Below are positions 25,883 through 35,131 of a stretch of DNA of 64,000 nt, piece after piece (within the stretch, counting starts at the first letter, position 1; every line of letters begins with the position of its first letter). Source of the DNA: an uncultured Collinsella sp. (lineage in GTDB: Bacteria > Actinomycetota > Coriobacteriia > Coriobacteriales > Coriobacteriaceae); contig CABUSH010000010.1 in the NCBI GenBank assembly GCA_902494195.1, forward strand, positions 1-64,000, in the 5' to 3' direction. The translations under genes were made by a program, and so were the position numbers. Under the pieces are notes generated by a model. The model worked only from the letters and a program-made list of their open reading frames with translations, was not told the origin of the DNA and did no database searches.

Positions 25883-27349
25883 TTACTCGCCCTCCGAGGT
25901 CTCGGCATCGCCCGCGGCATCCGCCGCATCGACAACCTCGACGCCTTCATCCGCAGCATCGGCCACGTCAATGACTTCAACGGCAACGTCCTCGCCAGCA
26001 TCCTCGAGCTCCTCGTACTCCGAGAAGTCCTCAGCGCCCTCAAAGTCAAAGGCGCGCTGGCAAATGCGGACCTCGTCGCCCGCACGGCAACCGGCCTTCT
26101 CGAGCGCGTCGTCAACACCCATACGCGCAAACTTATGCTGCAGGTAAATGACGGCTTCCTCGTTTTCCCAGTCGGTCTGGATGACCATGCGCTCGATGGC
26201 ACGACCGACCACGCGGAAGGCACCGGGCTCTTCCTGGACAATGCGGAAACGCTTCTCACGCTGCAGGCGGCGGCGCTCCCACTCATCGTCGCGCAGAACG
26301 ACCGGCTCATCCGAGACAGCCAACTCGGCGCGCAGCTTGGCCACCTGCTCACCTACGGCAAGCATCAACGTATTGAGACCGGCGCCCGTCACGGCAGACA
26401 CGGCAAAGAACATATGTCCATCGTCGAGCGCTGCGCGCTTAAGGTCGGCAATCTTGTCGGCCGTACCCGGCGCATCGCACTTGTTGGCGACGACGATCTG
26501 CGGACGCTCCGAAAGCTCGGCACCATACTGCTCGAGCTCGCGGTTGATGATTCGATAATCCTCGACCGGATCGCGATCCTCAAAACCACCCGTCATGTCG
26601 ACGACGTGCATGATCAGGGCCGTACGCTCAATGTGGCGCAGGAACTGATGACCCAGGCCCTTGCCCTCGCTCGCGCCCTCGATAAGACCGGGGACGTCGG
26701 CAACGACGTAAGAATATTCGCCGGCACGCACCATGCCGAGGTTCGGCACGAGCGTGGTAAACGGGTAGTCGGCAATCTTGGGGCGGGCGGCACTCATGCG
26801 CGCAATGAGCGATGACTTACCCACCGAGGGAAAGCCCACGAGCGCGGCATCGGCCATAAGTTTCATCTCGAGCTCGATCCAGTGCTCCTCGGCCGGCTCG
26901 CCCAGCTGGGCGAACGCGGGCGCGCGGCGCACCGACGTCACAAAGTGCGTATTGCCCAGACCACCGGCGCCACCAGGGGCCACGACAACGCGCTCGCCGT
27001 CGTGCACCAGATCGGCAATCTCGAACATCGGGGTCTGCGTCTCGGGGTCGAGCTCGCGCACCACGGTACCCATAGGGACCTTGAGAATCAGGTCCTCGCC
27101 GCTCTTACCGTTACGACGGGCACCCTGCCCGTGCGTGCCGCGCTCGGCGCGGAAGTGATGCTTAAAGCGGTAATCGATCAGCGAAGACAGCTGAGCATCG
27201 GCCTGGATGACGACATTGCCGCCACGACCGCCGTCGCCGCCATCGGGGCCGCCCTTGGGGACAAATGCCTCGCGCCTAAACGACATGCATCCGGCTCCGC
27301 CGTCGCCGCCGCACACGTTAATGCGGCTGATATCGGTGAACTGTGACAA
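25883..27349 (-). CDS. obg: GTPase Obg (CgtA)
   Basis: Ribosome-associated GTPase for 50S assembly and stress signalling. The 488-residue protein has the glycine-rich Obg domain (CGGDGGAGCMSFRREAFVPKG from residue 13), a G domain with GFPSVGKSS, ADVPGLIEGAS and NKCD, a C-terminal OCT domain (about 345-430), and a very acidic tail of about 60 residues rich in Asp, Glu, Ala and Val. TTG start 8 bases after AGGAGG. It follows the rpmA terminator closely, so it may depend on read-through or on a promoter I cannot see. Confidence 0.97.
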   Translation of the reverse strand: MSQFTDISRINVCGGDGGAGCMSFRREAFVPKGGPDGGDGGRGGNVVIQADAQLSSLIDYRFKHHFRAERGTHGQGARRNGKSGEDLILKVPMGTVVRELDPETQTPMFEIADLVHDGERVVVAPGGAGGLGNTHFVTSVRRAPAFAQLGEPAEEHWIELEMKLMADAALVGFPSVGKSSLIARMSAARPKIADYPFTTLVPNLGMVRAGEYSYVVADVPGLIEGASEGKGLGHQFLRHIERTALIMHVVDMTGGFEDRDPVEDYRIINRELEQYGAELSERPQIVVANKCDAPGTADKIADLKRAALDDGHMFFAVSAVTGAGLNTLMLAVGEQVAKLRAELAVSDEPVVLRDDEWERRRLQREKRFRIVQEEPGAFRVVGRAIERMVIQTDWENEEAVIYLQHKFARMGVDDALEKAGCRAGDEVRICQRAFDFEGAEDFSEYEELEDAGEDVAVEVIDVADAADEGVEVVDAADAAGDAETSEGE

Positions 27350-27365
27350 CAGAATCGCCTCCTAC

Positions 27366-27409
27366 AAAAAAGAGGGAGACCCTTGAATCCTAAAACTCAA
27401 GTGCCTCCC
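27366..27409 (-). terminator. Terminator between rpmA and obg
   Basis: Minus-strand interrupted stem: GGGAG..ACTTGA pairing with TCAAG..CTCCC, followed by TCTTTTTT. It could be partial, allowing read-through into obg 17 bases further on. Confidence 0.75.
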
Positions 27410-27434
27410 ACATATGTGCTCTATGAAGGGTGAA

Positions 27435-27692
27435 TTACGCGTTCGCGAGCGGGCGTACGCTGACCCTGTGCTTGATACCCTTGTGGAACTCAACGGTACC
27501 GTCGACCAGCGCGAACAGCGTGTCGTCCTTGCCACGGCCAACGTTCTCACCCGGGTGGATGTGCGTGCCGTGCTGACGGACGAGAATCGTGCCCGTGGTT
27601 ACCGTCTGGCCGGCATAGCGCTTCGTGCCAAGGCGCTGACCGCGGGAGTCACGGCCATTACGGGAGGAACCGAGTCCTTTTTTGTGTGCCAT
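27435..27692 (-). CDS. rpmA: 50S ribosomal protein L27
   Basis: 85 residues beginning MAHKKGLGSSRNGRDSRGQR, continuing GTKRYAGQTVTTGTILVRQ, the canonical L27 sequence. There is no N-terminal extension of the cleaved Firmicutes type. Cotranscribed with rplU, 33 bases upstream. Confidence 0.98.
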   Translation of the reverse strand: MAHKKGLGSSRNGRDSRGQRLGTKRYAGQTVTTGTILVRQHGTHIHPGENVGRGKDDTLFALVDGTVEFHKGIKHRVSVRPLANA

Positions 27693-27725
27693 TGTGTATA
27701 CCTACTCTTTCGTTACGAGTGTAAT

Positions 27726-28100
27726 CTACTCGGCGACGGGAGCCTCGGCAACAGCCTCGGCCTCTGCCTTGACAGCCTTCTTGGCGCGGGACGTAGCCTG
27801 GACCTTCACGATCTTCAGCTTGGTGAGCTGCTGACGGTGACCCTTCAGACGACGATAGCGCTTACGCTTGTGGAACTTGAAGACCAGCTGCTTCTCGCCC
27901 TTGAACTGCTCAACGATCTGAGCGGTAACCTTGGCCTTGGCCAGCTTGTCGGGATCGGTGACGATCTTCTTACCATCGTTGAGGAAGATAACCGGCAGGG
28001 TGACCTTGTCGCCCTCATTGCCCTCGATCTTCTCGACGGTGATGACATCGTCGGTGGCGACCTTGTACTGCTTGCCGCCCGTGTTAACGATTGCGTACAT
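27726..28100 (-). CDS. rplU: 50S ribosomal protein L21
   Basis: From ATG 28100, 124 residues starting MYAIVNTGGKQYKV, with the KGEKQLVFKFHKRKRYRRLKG-type RNA-binding segment near residue 80, and an Ala/Glu-rich tail of about 20 residues. GAAGGGCAAG upstream decides the start. First gene of rplU-rpmA. Confidence 0.97.
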   Translation of the reverse strand: MYAIVNTGGKQYKVATDDVITVEKIEGNEGDKVTLPVIFLNDGKKIVTDPDKLAKAKVTAQIVEQFKGEKQLVFKFHKRKRYRRLKGHRQQLTKLKIVKVQATSRAKKAVKAEAEAVAEAPVAE

Positions 28101-28142
28101 GTTTACTTGCCCTTCATGCATCAGTTAGTGCAACAGCCGAAT

Positions 28143-28171
28143 ATAGTAGCAGGCGAAAATACCCCCGTCAA
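28143..28171 (-). promoter_or_regulatory. Promoter of rplU-rpmA
   Basis: Minus strand: -35 TTGACG, 17-base spacer, -10 TACTAT, close to consensus. The -35 overlaps the last codon of the upstream gene. Leader about 35 bases. Confidence 0.8.
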
Positions 28172-28980
28172 CGAGTATGTGGAGCAAATCCACAAGTTCG
28201 CACAGGTATGGGGCTGACGAGTCGGCCCTCGTCGTCCTCGCATGCTTGATTCTGACGCTCGACATCGTAGGAGCAGATGGTCACGAGGTCTTGCATACCG
28301 GTGGAAACAATAGGTGCATCCACGCCCGGGGTCAAGCCCTGCAACAAAACATCAGCAGCGGAAAGCAAAATTTCCGGACGCATGGAGCCTTCGTTGTCGG
28401 CATGGGTGTCGAGCATGAGCACCAAATGGTCCGGGCGCTCCCCCGCCGTGATCTCATAGTCCACGAGCGTGTGATCCAAATCCAAGCGCTTGCTCTTTTT
28501 TCCGCGCGCGTAGTCGATGCCATGGTCCGCGCGCAGCGTGTCGATCGCACGACGTACCTCATCGGCGCTTACGGGCGCCTCGGGATCCAAGTGCAGGTCG
28601 ATGCGATACGACAGGCGCGTGAGCTGCGCCGTCAACGCCGGCGTGCGCACGTCGATGTACGCCGCCTCGATGGGCGCCAAATCGGCCGGAGACGCCGCAG
28701 CCAGGCGCCCAAACGCCTCGTCGAGCGCCACGAACTCGGTCATAAAAAGGTCATACCACTCGCAGGTCGACGACGTACCAACCGGTAGCGCCGAAGAGAA
28801 GCCCACGCGCATGTGCGGAGAGAAGCCCTGCGTGACGGCATAGGGAAGTCCCGCACGGCGCACGATGCGCTCAATGGTATGGATCACTTCGAGATGGCCC
28901 AGGTACTTAAGGCGATCGCGCTTGCCATAGCGAACACGAAGCCTAAAGAGCGTGGGGTTGTCGGTCAGGCGCTCACTCAT
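28168..28980 (-). CDS. TIGR03936-family radical-SAM-associated protein (DUF2344)
   Basis: 270 residues opening with LFRLRVRYGKRDRLKYLGHLEVIHTIERIVRRAG in pieces typical of DUF2344, followed by AVTQGFSPHMRVGFSSALPVG. No catalytic motif is evident. It overlaps the upstream radical-SAM gene by 4 bases (ATGA), so the two proteins are made together, and the pair precedes rplU-rpmA as in many Gram-positives, where TIGR03936 is sometimes fused to TIGR03960 or lies beside RNase E/G. The function is unknown; a role in RNA or ribosome modification is an inference from context. Confidence 0.88.
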   Translation of the reverse strand: MSERLTDNPTLFRLRVRYGKRDRLKYLGHLEVIHTIERIVRRAGLPYAVTQGFSPHMRVGFSSALPVGTSSTCEWYDLFMTEFVALDEAFGRLAAASPADLAPIEAAYIDVRTPALTAQLTRLSYRIDLHLDPEAPVSADEVRRAIDTLRADHGIDYARGKKSKRLDLDHTLVDYEITAGERPDHLVLMLDTHADNEGSMRPEILLSAADVLLQGLTPGVDAPIVSTGMQDLVTICSYDVERQNQACEDDEGRLVSPIPVRTCGFAPHTR

Positions 28981-30854
28981 GCGCGATCACCCATCAATAC
29001 ATTCTTGGCGTGGAGCGTGGGGCAGATCCCGCAGCCGGTGCACGACGTGCGGGTGCAGTCGGGAGTCGTGACACCCTCGAGCGAGCGACGGTACTCGCGC
29101 TCGAGGAAGCCGCGCGTGCAGCCGGGACTCACATGCTCCCACGGCAGGCGCCAGTCCAACTCGTAGGGCAGGTGCACAAGCTCATTGAGGTCGATGCCGT
29201 TTTTGGCAGCAGCCTCCTTCCAGTTATCGAGCGAGAAATGCTCTACCCAGGCGTCAAAGCGAGAGCCCGCACGCCAAGCATCGATGATGACGGGCGTCAT
29301 GTCACGACCGGCGCGGGACAGCGCGGCCTCGATGAGCGAGGTCTCGGCATCGTGGTAATGCACGCGGACGGCACGGTTGCGAACGCTCGTGACAAGCAGC
29401 TTCTGCCGACGCTTGACGTCGTCGTAGTCGAGCTGCGGGCACCACTGGAACGGCGTGGCAGCCTTGGGGATAAAGACCGAAACCGAGATGGACACCGAGA
29501 TCGAGCCGCGACGAGCCTTGGGCACCACGGAACGACCGAGCTCCAGTACGTGATCAGCCAGATTGGCGATGGCCACGATGTCCTCGTCGCGCTCGCCGGG
29601 AAGGCCCATCATAAAGTAGAGCTTCATGCGGTTCCAGCCGGCCTCGAAGGCCGCCTTGGCCGCACGGTCCAGGTCCTCCTCGGTCACGTTCTTGTTAATG
29701 ATGTCGCGCATGCGCTGGCTGCCGGCCTCGGGCGCGAACGTCAGGCCGCCCTTCTTTTCGCCGGCGACCGACTCGGCCATATCCACGCCAAACGAATCCA
29801 GGCGCTGCGACGGAATAGACACGCGAATACCCGTATCCTCCAGGCGACGGTTGAGCCTGCCGAGCACGTCGCGAATGCAGGAATGGTCGGTCGTGGAGAG
29901 CGAGGTCAGCGACACCTCGTCATAGCCGGTCTTTTCCAGACCCTGAATCACCGACGAGACGATCTGGTCGGCCGAGCGCTCGCGCACCGGGCGATACGTC
30001 ATGCCGGCCTGGCAAAAACGACAGCCGCGGGCGCAGCCGCGTAGGATCTCGATAGACAGGCGGTCGTGGACCAGCTGCGCATAGGGCACGCACGACTGCG
30101 ACAGCGGATTCGTGGCGCCGAAATCCTCGACGACGCGCTTGTAGACCACGGTCGGCGCATCCTTGCCCTCACGCGGCACGGTGTAGCCATGCGGCGAGCA
30201 GGGCTCGTCGTGACGAACCTCATAGAGCGACGGCACGTAGTTGCCGGCAATGGATGCAAGCTGCTCGACAATCTGCGCGCGCGGGACTCCTTCGTCACGC
30301 AGGCGGCGATGCAGCTGGCAGGTCTCGAGCAGCGATTCCTCGCCCTCACCGATGAGGATGGCATCGAAGAAGGCCGCGTACGGCTCGGGGTTGTACACCG
30401 AGGGACCGCCGGCGATGATGATTGGGTCGTCTTCACCTCGGTCGGCCGCTAACAGCGGAATGCCAGCGAGGTCGAGAGCCTCGAGGAAGTTCGTCACCGC
30501 CATCTCGTGCGGTACATGCAGGCCGACGATATCAAACGAGGCGACGGGGGCAGCACCCTCGAGCGAGAGCAGCGGAATGCCCGCCTCGCGCATGGCGTCA
30601 CCCATATCGGGCCACGGCACATAGCCACGCTCGCAGGAGATGCCCTCGGCCTGGTTAAGGATGTTGTAGAGGATGGCGATACCCTGGTTGGGCAGACCAA
30701 CCTCGTACACATCCGGGTAGATCAGGCAGCAACGGTAATCGGCATCGGCCTTGGAAAGCGTGCCCCACTCGTGATCGATATAGCGACTCGGCTTCTCGAC
30801 CTTGGCGAGCAACGGCTCAATTAAATGAAAACAATCTTGGTACGGAACGCGCAA
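28977..30854 (-). CDS. TIGR03960-family B12-binding-like radical SAM protein
   Basis: 625 residues. An N-terminal B12-binding-like Rossmann region (LIYPDVYEVGLPNQGIAIL, then IAGGPSVYNPEPYAAFFD) is followed by a radical SAM core with the CxxxCxxC cluster in ILRGCARGCRFCQAGM, and further TLTFAPEAGSQRMRDIIN-like and YFMMGLPGE segments typical of methylthiotransferase-related enzymes. A C-terminal cysteine cluster (CTRTSCTGCGICPT) may hold a second iron-sulfur centre. TTG start with TAGGGG upstream. The substrate is unknown. It is coupled to the DUF2344 partner downstream. Confidence 0.9.
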   Translation of the reverse strand: MRVPYQDCFHLIEPLLAKVEKPSRYIDHEWGTLSKADADYRCCLIYPDVYEVGLPNQGIAILYNILNQAEGISCERGYVPWPDMGDAMREAGIPLLSLEGAAPVASFDIVGLHVPHEMAVTNFLEALDLAGIPLLAADRGEDDPIIIAGGPSVYNPEPYAAFFDAILIGEGEESLLETCQLHRRLRDEGVPRAQIVEQLASIAGNYVPSLYEVRHDEPCSPHGYTVPREGKDAPTVVYKRVVEDFGATNPLSQSCVPYAQLVHDRLSIEILRGCARGCRFCQAGMTYRPVRERSADQIVSSVIQGLEKTGYDEVSLTSLSTTDHSCIRDVLGRLNRRLEDTGIRVSIPSQRLDSFGVDMAESVAGEKKGGLTFAPEAGSQRMRDIINKNVTEEDLDRAAKAAFEAGWNRMKLYFMMGLPGERDEDIVAIANLADHVLELGRSVVPKARRGSISVSISVSVFIPKAATPFQWCPQLDYDDVKRRQKLLVTSVRNRAVRVHYHDAETSLIEAALSRAGRDMTPVIIDAWRAGSRFDAWVEHFSLDNWKEAAAKNGIDLNELVHLPYELDWRLPWEHVSPGCTRGFLEREYRRSLEGVTTPDCTRTSCTGCGICPTLHAKNVLMGDRA

Positions 30855-30864
30855 CGGAAAACCC

Positions 30865-31794
30865 CTAAGCAGCGAGATCTGATGCGTCTTGGTAGGACGC
30901 CATAGGACGGGTAGCGCCCGCGACCGTGGTCACCAGATCGCGAACGCGGGAGAACGTGGCAGTGACCACCTCGTTGGCACGGCTGTAGTCGACATCGCGC
31001 TCGTAGAGCGAAACGAGCGCACGGCCCATGCCGTAGGTGCCCGCGGCAGCAGTGAGCGCCTTGACGGCAAACCCAATATGCGGCGTCTGCTTGACGAGCG
31101 CGCGGGTGACCGCGCGGATCACAAGACCGCCGGCAAGCACGCCCGCGACCTCGTAGCCGCGCTCGGGCTTAATGCCGCGTCCAAAGACGGCAGCGAGCTC
31201 AAAGAGCATGCCCACCTGCGCCAGCGCCATAACGGGATAATCAGCGCCCGGCAAAAACACCAGTGCACCGGTCGCCATATTGGTAAGCGCGCACGAGGTG
31301 ATGATACGATTGGCCGCCGCGATGCGCATGAAGGCAAAGTTCGCCGCAAAAGCCGTTTCCTTGTCGGTGCGATCGAGAATCCAGCGGGCAAGCGTCTCGA
31401 GCAGATACGTCTTATCGGTTGCCGCTACCACGCCGAGCATGGGCGTGGACTCCTCGATAAACGGCACCTCCACAGCAGACTCGGCAAGCACGCACACGGG
31501 CGCGCCGGCGATCACGAGCTCCTGCACGGCACTCTCCAAGCGGTCGGAACCACACGAGAGCACCAGCACCACATCGGTATCGGTCTTTGGAGCAATTCGC
31601 TCCTCCCCCAGACGCTCGACGCGCACAATACCCGAGGTCGTTTGCGGCACAAAGGCGTCACGCACCGTCTCGGCCAGAAAGCGCGAGGCGGACGAATCCA
31701 GATAGACCGAGACGCGCACCGGCGTATCGGAATCCTTCTTAACGGACGCGCCCATCTTAAAAGCGCGGGTCAGCTTATCTACGGGAATTTTCAT
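30865..31794 (-). CDS. Unknown membrane protein, possibly DUF697-like
   Basis: 309 residues. Residues about 25-130 form a soluble alpha/beta region (VRVSVYLDSSASRFLA, DVVLVLSCGSDRL, APVCVLAES) that resembles a Rossmann or GTPase-like fold without a P-loop. Residues about 150-260 are hydrophobic and glycine-rich, with YPVMALAQVGMLFELAAVFGRG and YEVAGVLAGGLVIRAVTRAL, reminiscent of the DUF697 domain that follows some GTPases. ATG after GAGGGGTTTGC. It is encoded directly after rodA in the cell-shape operon, which suggests an envelope or division role; that is inference only. Confidence 0.8.
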   Translation of the reverse strand: MKIPVDKLTRAFKMGASVKKDSDTPVRVSVYLDSSASRFLAETVRDAFVPQTTSGIVRVERLGEERIAPKTDTDVVLVLSCGSDRLESAVQELVIAGAPVCVLAESAVEVPFIEESTPMLGVVAATDKTYLLETLARWILDRTDKETAFAANFAFMRIAAANRIITSCALTNMATGALVFLPGADYPVMALAQVGMLFELAAVFGRGIKPERGYEVAGVLAGGLVIRAVTRALVKQTPHIGFAVKALTAAAGTYGMGRALVSLYERDVDYSRANEVVTATFSRVRDLVTTVAGATRPMASYQDASDLAA

Positions 31795-31812
31795 AGCAAA
31801 CCCCTCCAGCGG

Positions 31813-33039
31813 TTACGCGGCGCCCGAACGATGCCGCCATATGGATTGTACGATACCCACCGTCAGCAGCTGAATCATCATCGAAGACGAACCGAAGCTA
31901 ATAAACGGTAGCGGAATACCGGTAATCGGCATCATGCCGATGCACATGCCGATGTTTTCGAAGGTCTGGAACGCCCACATGCCAACGATGCCCACACACG
32001 AAAGACGCAAAAACAGCGACTCACACTTAAAGGCGACGCGAATCGTCGAAAAGATCAGCAGCACGTAGAGGCACAGCAGCAAAAAGGAGCCGCAGAAGCC
32101 AAAGGTCTCGGACAAAAAGGCGAAGACGAAGTCGGTGTGGAACTCAGGCAGAAAGCCGCCGGCTGACTGCGTCGCATGGCCCAAACCCTTACCAAAGAAG
32201 CCGCCCGAGCCAACGGCGATAAGCGACTGCTGCAGGTTGTAGGCATCGTCCGAATCGGCATTATCGGGGTCGATAAAGACCGTCAGACGGTTCATCTGAT
32301 ACTGCTTGATGAGCACATCGTGGCCGAGCAGCGAATCAAAGACCGAATCGAGCGCCAGGACGAGGGCCACCAGGCCCACGAGCAGGGCCAGGGTCGACAG
32401 CACCCATTCGCGGCGTGCACCGCTCATGCAGATGACGATGGCGCCCGAAACCAGCACGACCAGGCCCGAGCCCAGGTCACCCATGGCAACGACGGCCAAA
32501 AACGGAATGGACAGCATGCCGCAGAGCTTGACGTAGTCGCGAACGGTATCGATGCGACCGTTATACTGCGAGCCAAGCGTAGCAATAAAGAAGATGGTGA
32601 TGAGCTTGGCAAGCTCAACCGGCTGGAACGTCAAGCCGATACCGGGAATCTTGATCCAGCCCGTCATGCCCAGACCGCCCGTATAGGACAGACCCGGAAT
32701 CTTGGGCGAGAAGATCACGATCAGGTCGATGACGAGCAACGCCGTCGAGAAATTGGAAATACCGCGCAGGTCGGAGCGCCAGACCAGCACCGCCAGCACC
32801 GTGCCGATGCCAATTCCCAGCAAATGGCGCGAGAACGAAGCATCGGCCTTAAACTGCGAAGCCGACCAGATAATGATGGCACCGTAGGCGACGAGCGCCA
32901 CAGTAGCCACGAGCACACCGATATGCACCTTTTGGCGAAACGTGCCGCGCGAGGCCGAAAGTTGCTTGTTGACGCGGTCCAGGCTGCTGCGAGAGCCGGT
33001 CTTGGTTGAACGGAACAGATCCGCCGGAGAAAAATCCAT
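31813..33039 (-). CDS. rodA: RodA peptidoglycan glycosyltransferase (SEDS family)
   Basis: 408-residue polytopic SEDS protein polymerising lipid II during side-wall growth. Multiple membrane helices; the signature segments FQPVELAKLITIFFIA, MGDLGSGLVVL, and the C-terminal GMMPITGIPLPFISFGSSSMM are all present. The functionally essential extracellular Asp region lies in the loop with IAVGSGGFFGKGLGHATQSAGGFLPE. ATG 4 bases after GATAGGAGGTTGCG begins. It pairs with the class B PBP encoded immediately upstream. Confidence 0.97.
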   Translation of the reverse strand: MDFSPADLFRSTKTGSRSSLDRVNKQLSASRGTFRQKVHIGVLVATVALVAYGAIIIWSASQFKADASFSRHLLGIGIGTVLAVLVWRSDLRGISNFSTALLVIDLIVIFSPKIPGLSYTGGLGMTGWIKIPGIGLTFQPVELAKLITIFFIATLGSQYNGRIDTVRDYVKLCGMLSIPFLAVVAMGDLGSGLVVLVSGAIVICMSGARREWVLSTLALLVGLVALVLALDSVFDSLLGHDVLIKQYQMNRLTVFIDPDNADSDDAYNLQQSLIAVGSGGFFGKGLGHATQSAGGFLPEFHTDFVFAFLSETFGFCGSFLLLCLYVLLIFSTIRVAFKCESLFLRLSCVGIVGMWAFQTFENIGMCIGMMPITGIPLPFISFGSSSMMIQLLTVGIVQSIWRHRSGAA

Positions 33040-33048
33040 CGCAACCTC

Positions 33049-35118
33049 CTATCGAACCGAAGAATCGCCCGAGGCCGAAGAGGTATCGGGCTCGTCATAA
33101 ATCACGCCGAGCACGTCGCGCACGACATGCATCGCGGTATCTGAGCCACCGCCGCCCTGCTCCAGGACGGTAGCGATGACATACTTGGGATCATCGGCCG
33201 GTGCATAGGCGCAGAACCACGCGTATTCGTCCTCGCCACTTTTCTCGCCCGTGCCCGACTTGCCGTATACCTGCGGCGTCAGGGTGCCAAAGTGCGCCGC
33301 CAGGGACGTCGATGCCGTGTAAATCACGTCGTGCATGCCGTTGCGAACAAGAGCCAAATCCGAATCGCTGTTGATCTTGGCCTCCAGGCGCTTCTTCTTG
33401 CCCTTGCCATTGTACTTATAGGCATCGCCGTCGCCATCGCGCGACACGGCAGACAAAAATACGTGAGGCACGTACTGTTTGCCGCCGTTGGCAAGACCCA
33501 TATAGGCGCACGCCATCTGCAGGGGCGTCACCAGGATGTCGCCCTGGCCGATAGCAATGTTGGTCATATCGCCGGCATTCCACTTGCGGTCCTCGGCAGA
33601 GGCGTCGGTGAAGTATGACTCTTTCCACTCGGCATCGGGAATACGACCCGCGCCCTCACTCGGCAGATCGATACCGCAGGTCTTGCCTAGGCCCCAGCGA
33701 CGAAAGACCTCCTGCAGGCCCTCGGGATGTTGCTCGTCATAAAAGAACGCCTTACCCATGTCGTAGAAGACGGGGTCGCACGAGTTGGCGATACCCGACT
33801 GCAGCGTCATGGTGCCGTGGCCAGACGTCAGCCAGCAGCGCTTGCCCCAAGCCTTGCCCAGACCCGTCCAATAACCCGTGCAGTTGGTTGTCTGCGTTGA
33901 AGTGTAGGTTCCAAACTCAAGACCGGCCAGTGCCGAGAGCGGCTTGATGGTCGAGGCCGACATGTACTGTCCGCTAATGGCGCGGTTGAGCAGCGGGTGC
34001 GAACCCTTGTCATCATTGAGCTCGGTCCACACGTCATTTGAGACGCCGCCGATAAAGACGGACGGATCGAACTTGGGCTGGCTCGCCATGCCCAGGATCT
34101 CGCCATTGTTGGGATCGAGACACACCACAGCGCCGTTGCCGGCATTGCTGTAGCCAGTGGTCTTGGCAAGCTCGATAGCGCTCGCCAGCGCCGTCTCACA
34201 GGCCTGTTGGATCTTAAGGTCGAGCGTGAGCTTAATGTCGGAGCCGGCCTTCGCGGGCACGGCGCCGGCCTGACCGGTCACATTGCCCGAGGCATCGACC
34301 TTGACGGTCTGCTCGCCACGAATACCCTGCAGCAGGTTTTCGTAGTAGCTCTCAACGCCCGCCTGGCCCACGATATCGCCCGACTGGTACGTAATCTTGC
34401 CAGCAGAAGCATCATCATCGCCAGAGGTTTTCTTATTCTGGGCCTCGAGCTGCTCGGAGGTAATGGTGCCGGTATAGCCCAAGATATGGCATGCCGTCTC
34501 GCCGTATGGATACTGGCGCTCGGTACGCTCGGCAATCTTGACGCCCGGGAACTCGCCGGCGTGTTCCTTGATATAGGCAACCGTGGAGCGACGGACGTCC
34601 GTCGCGATGGTATGCAGGCTCTGAGCGCCCTCTGTATTGTCCTGAATATTGCGAAGGACCGCCACATAAGGCATTCCAAGCACGTTGGCAAGATGGCGAA
34701 CCAGAACCTCATCCTCGGCAAGGTCGCGGTAGGCCACGACAGCAAGTGAGGGACGGTTCTGGACAAGCGCCACGCCATTGCGGTCGAGGATGCGGCCGCG
34801 CACAGCGGGTGTGGTAACGGTGCGAGTCTGATTACTATTGGCCTGCTTCTCGTAATAGTCCGACGAGACCATCTGCATGCCCCACAGCTTGACGGCAAGT
34901 GCCGCAAACATCGCGCCCACACCCGTGGTGAGGATGGAAAAGCGGCCCTTAAAGGCGGTCGCCGCGGTATTGCCCTCGCCCTCGGTGGCGCGCGGAGCCG
35001 TTCCATGCTGTGTATCGTAGGTAAAACGGGAATCGCCTCGACGCATGATGACCAGCGCGACCACGATGGCCACAACCAGCACGATACCGGCGATAATAAC
35101 CGTCATCTGGGAAGACAT
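33049..35118 (-). CDS. mrdA: Penicillin-binding protein 2 (class B transpeptidase of the elongasome)
   Basis: 689 residues: a membrane anchor near residues 5-25 and a second hydrophobic stretch at about 58-75, PBP dimerisation domain (RGRILDRNGVALVQNRPSLAV), and transpeptidase domain with SxxK in MSASTIKPLSAL, an SxN-equivalent SCD in ANSCDPVFYDMG, and KSGTG in VYGKSGTGEK (usually KTGT). Works with RodA to cross-link new side-wall peptidoglycan. The two N-terminal hydrophobic segments are atypical for PBP2. ATG after GGGGAGG. Confidence 0.95.
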   Translation of the reverse strand: MSSQMTVIIAGIVLVVAIVVALVIMRRGDSRFTYDTQHGTAPRATEGEGNTAATAFKGRFSILTTGVGAMFAALAVKLWGMQMVSSDYYEKQANSNQTRTVTTPAVRGRILDRNGVALVQNRPSLAVVAYRDLAEDEVLVRHLANVLGMPYVAVLRNIQDNTEGAQSLHTIATDVRRSTVAYIKEHAGEFPGVKIAERTERQYPYGETACHILGYTGTITSEQLEAQNKKTSGDDDASAGKITYQSGDIVGQAGVESYYENLLQGIRGEQTVKVDASGNVTGQAGAVPAKAGSDIKLTLDLKIQQACETALASAIELAKTTGYSNAGNGAVVCLDPNNGEILGMASQPKFDPSVFIGGVSNDVWTELNDDKGSHPLLNRAISGQYMSASTIKPLSALAGLEFGTYTSTQTTNCTGYWTGLGKAWGKRCWLTSGHGTMTLQSGIANSCDPVFYDMGKAFFYDEQHPEGLQEVFRRWGLGKTCGIDLPSEGAGRIPDAEWKESYFTDASAEDRKWNAGDMTNIAIGQGDILVTPLQMACAYMGLANGGKQYVPHVFLSAVSRDGDGDAYKYNGKGKKKRLEAKINSDSDLALVRNGMHDVIYTASTSLAAHFGTLTPQVYGKSGTGEKSGEDEYAWFCAYAPADDPKYVIATVLEQGGGGSDTAMHVVRDVLGVIYDEPDTSSASGDSSVR

Positions 35119-35131
35119 CTACGGGCCTCCC

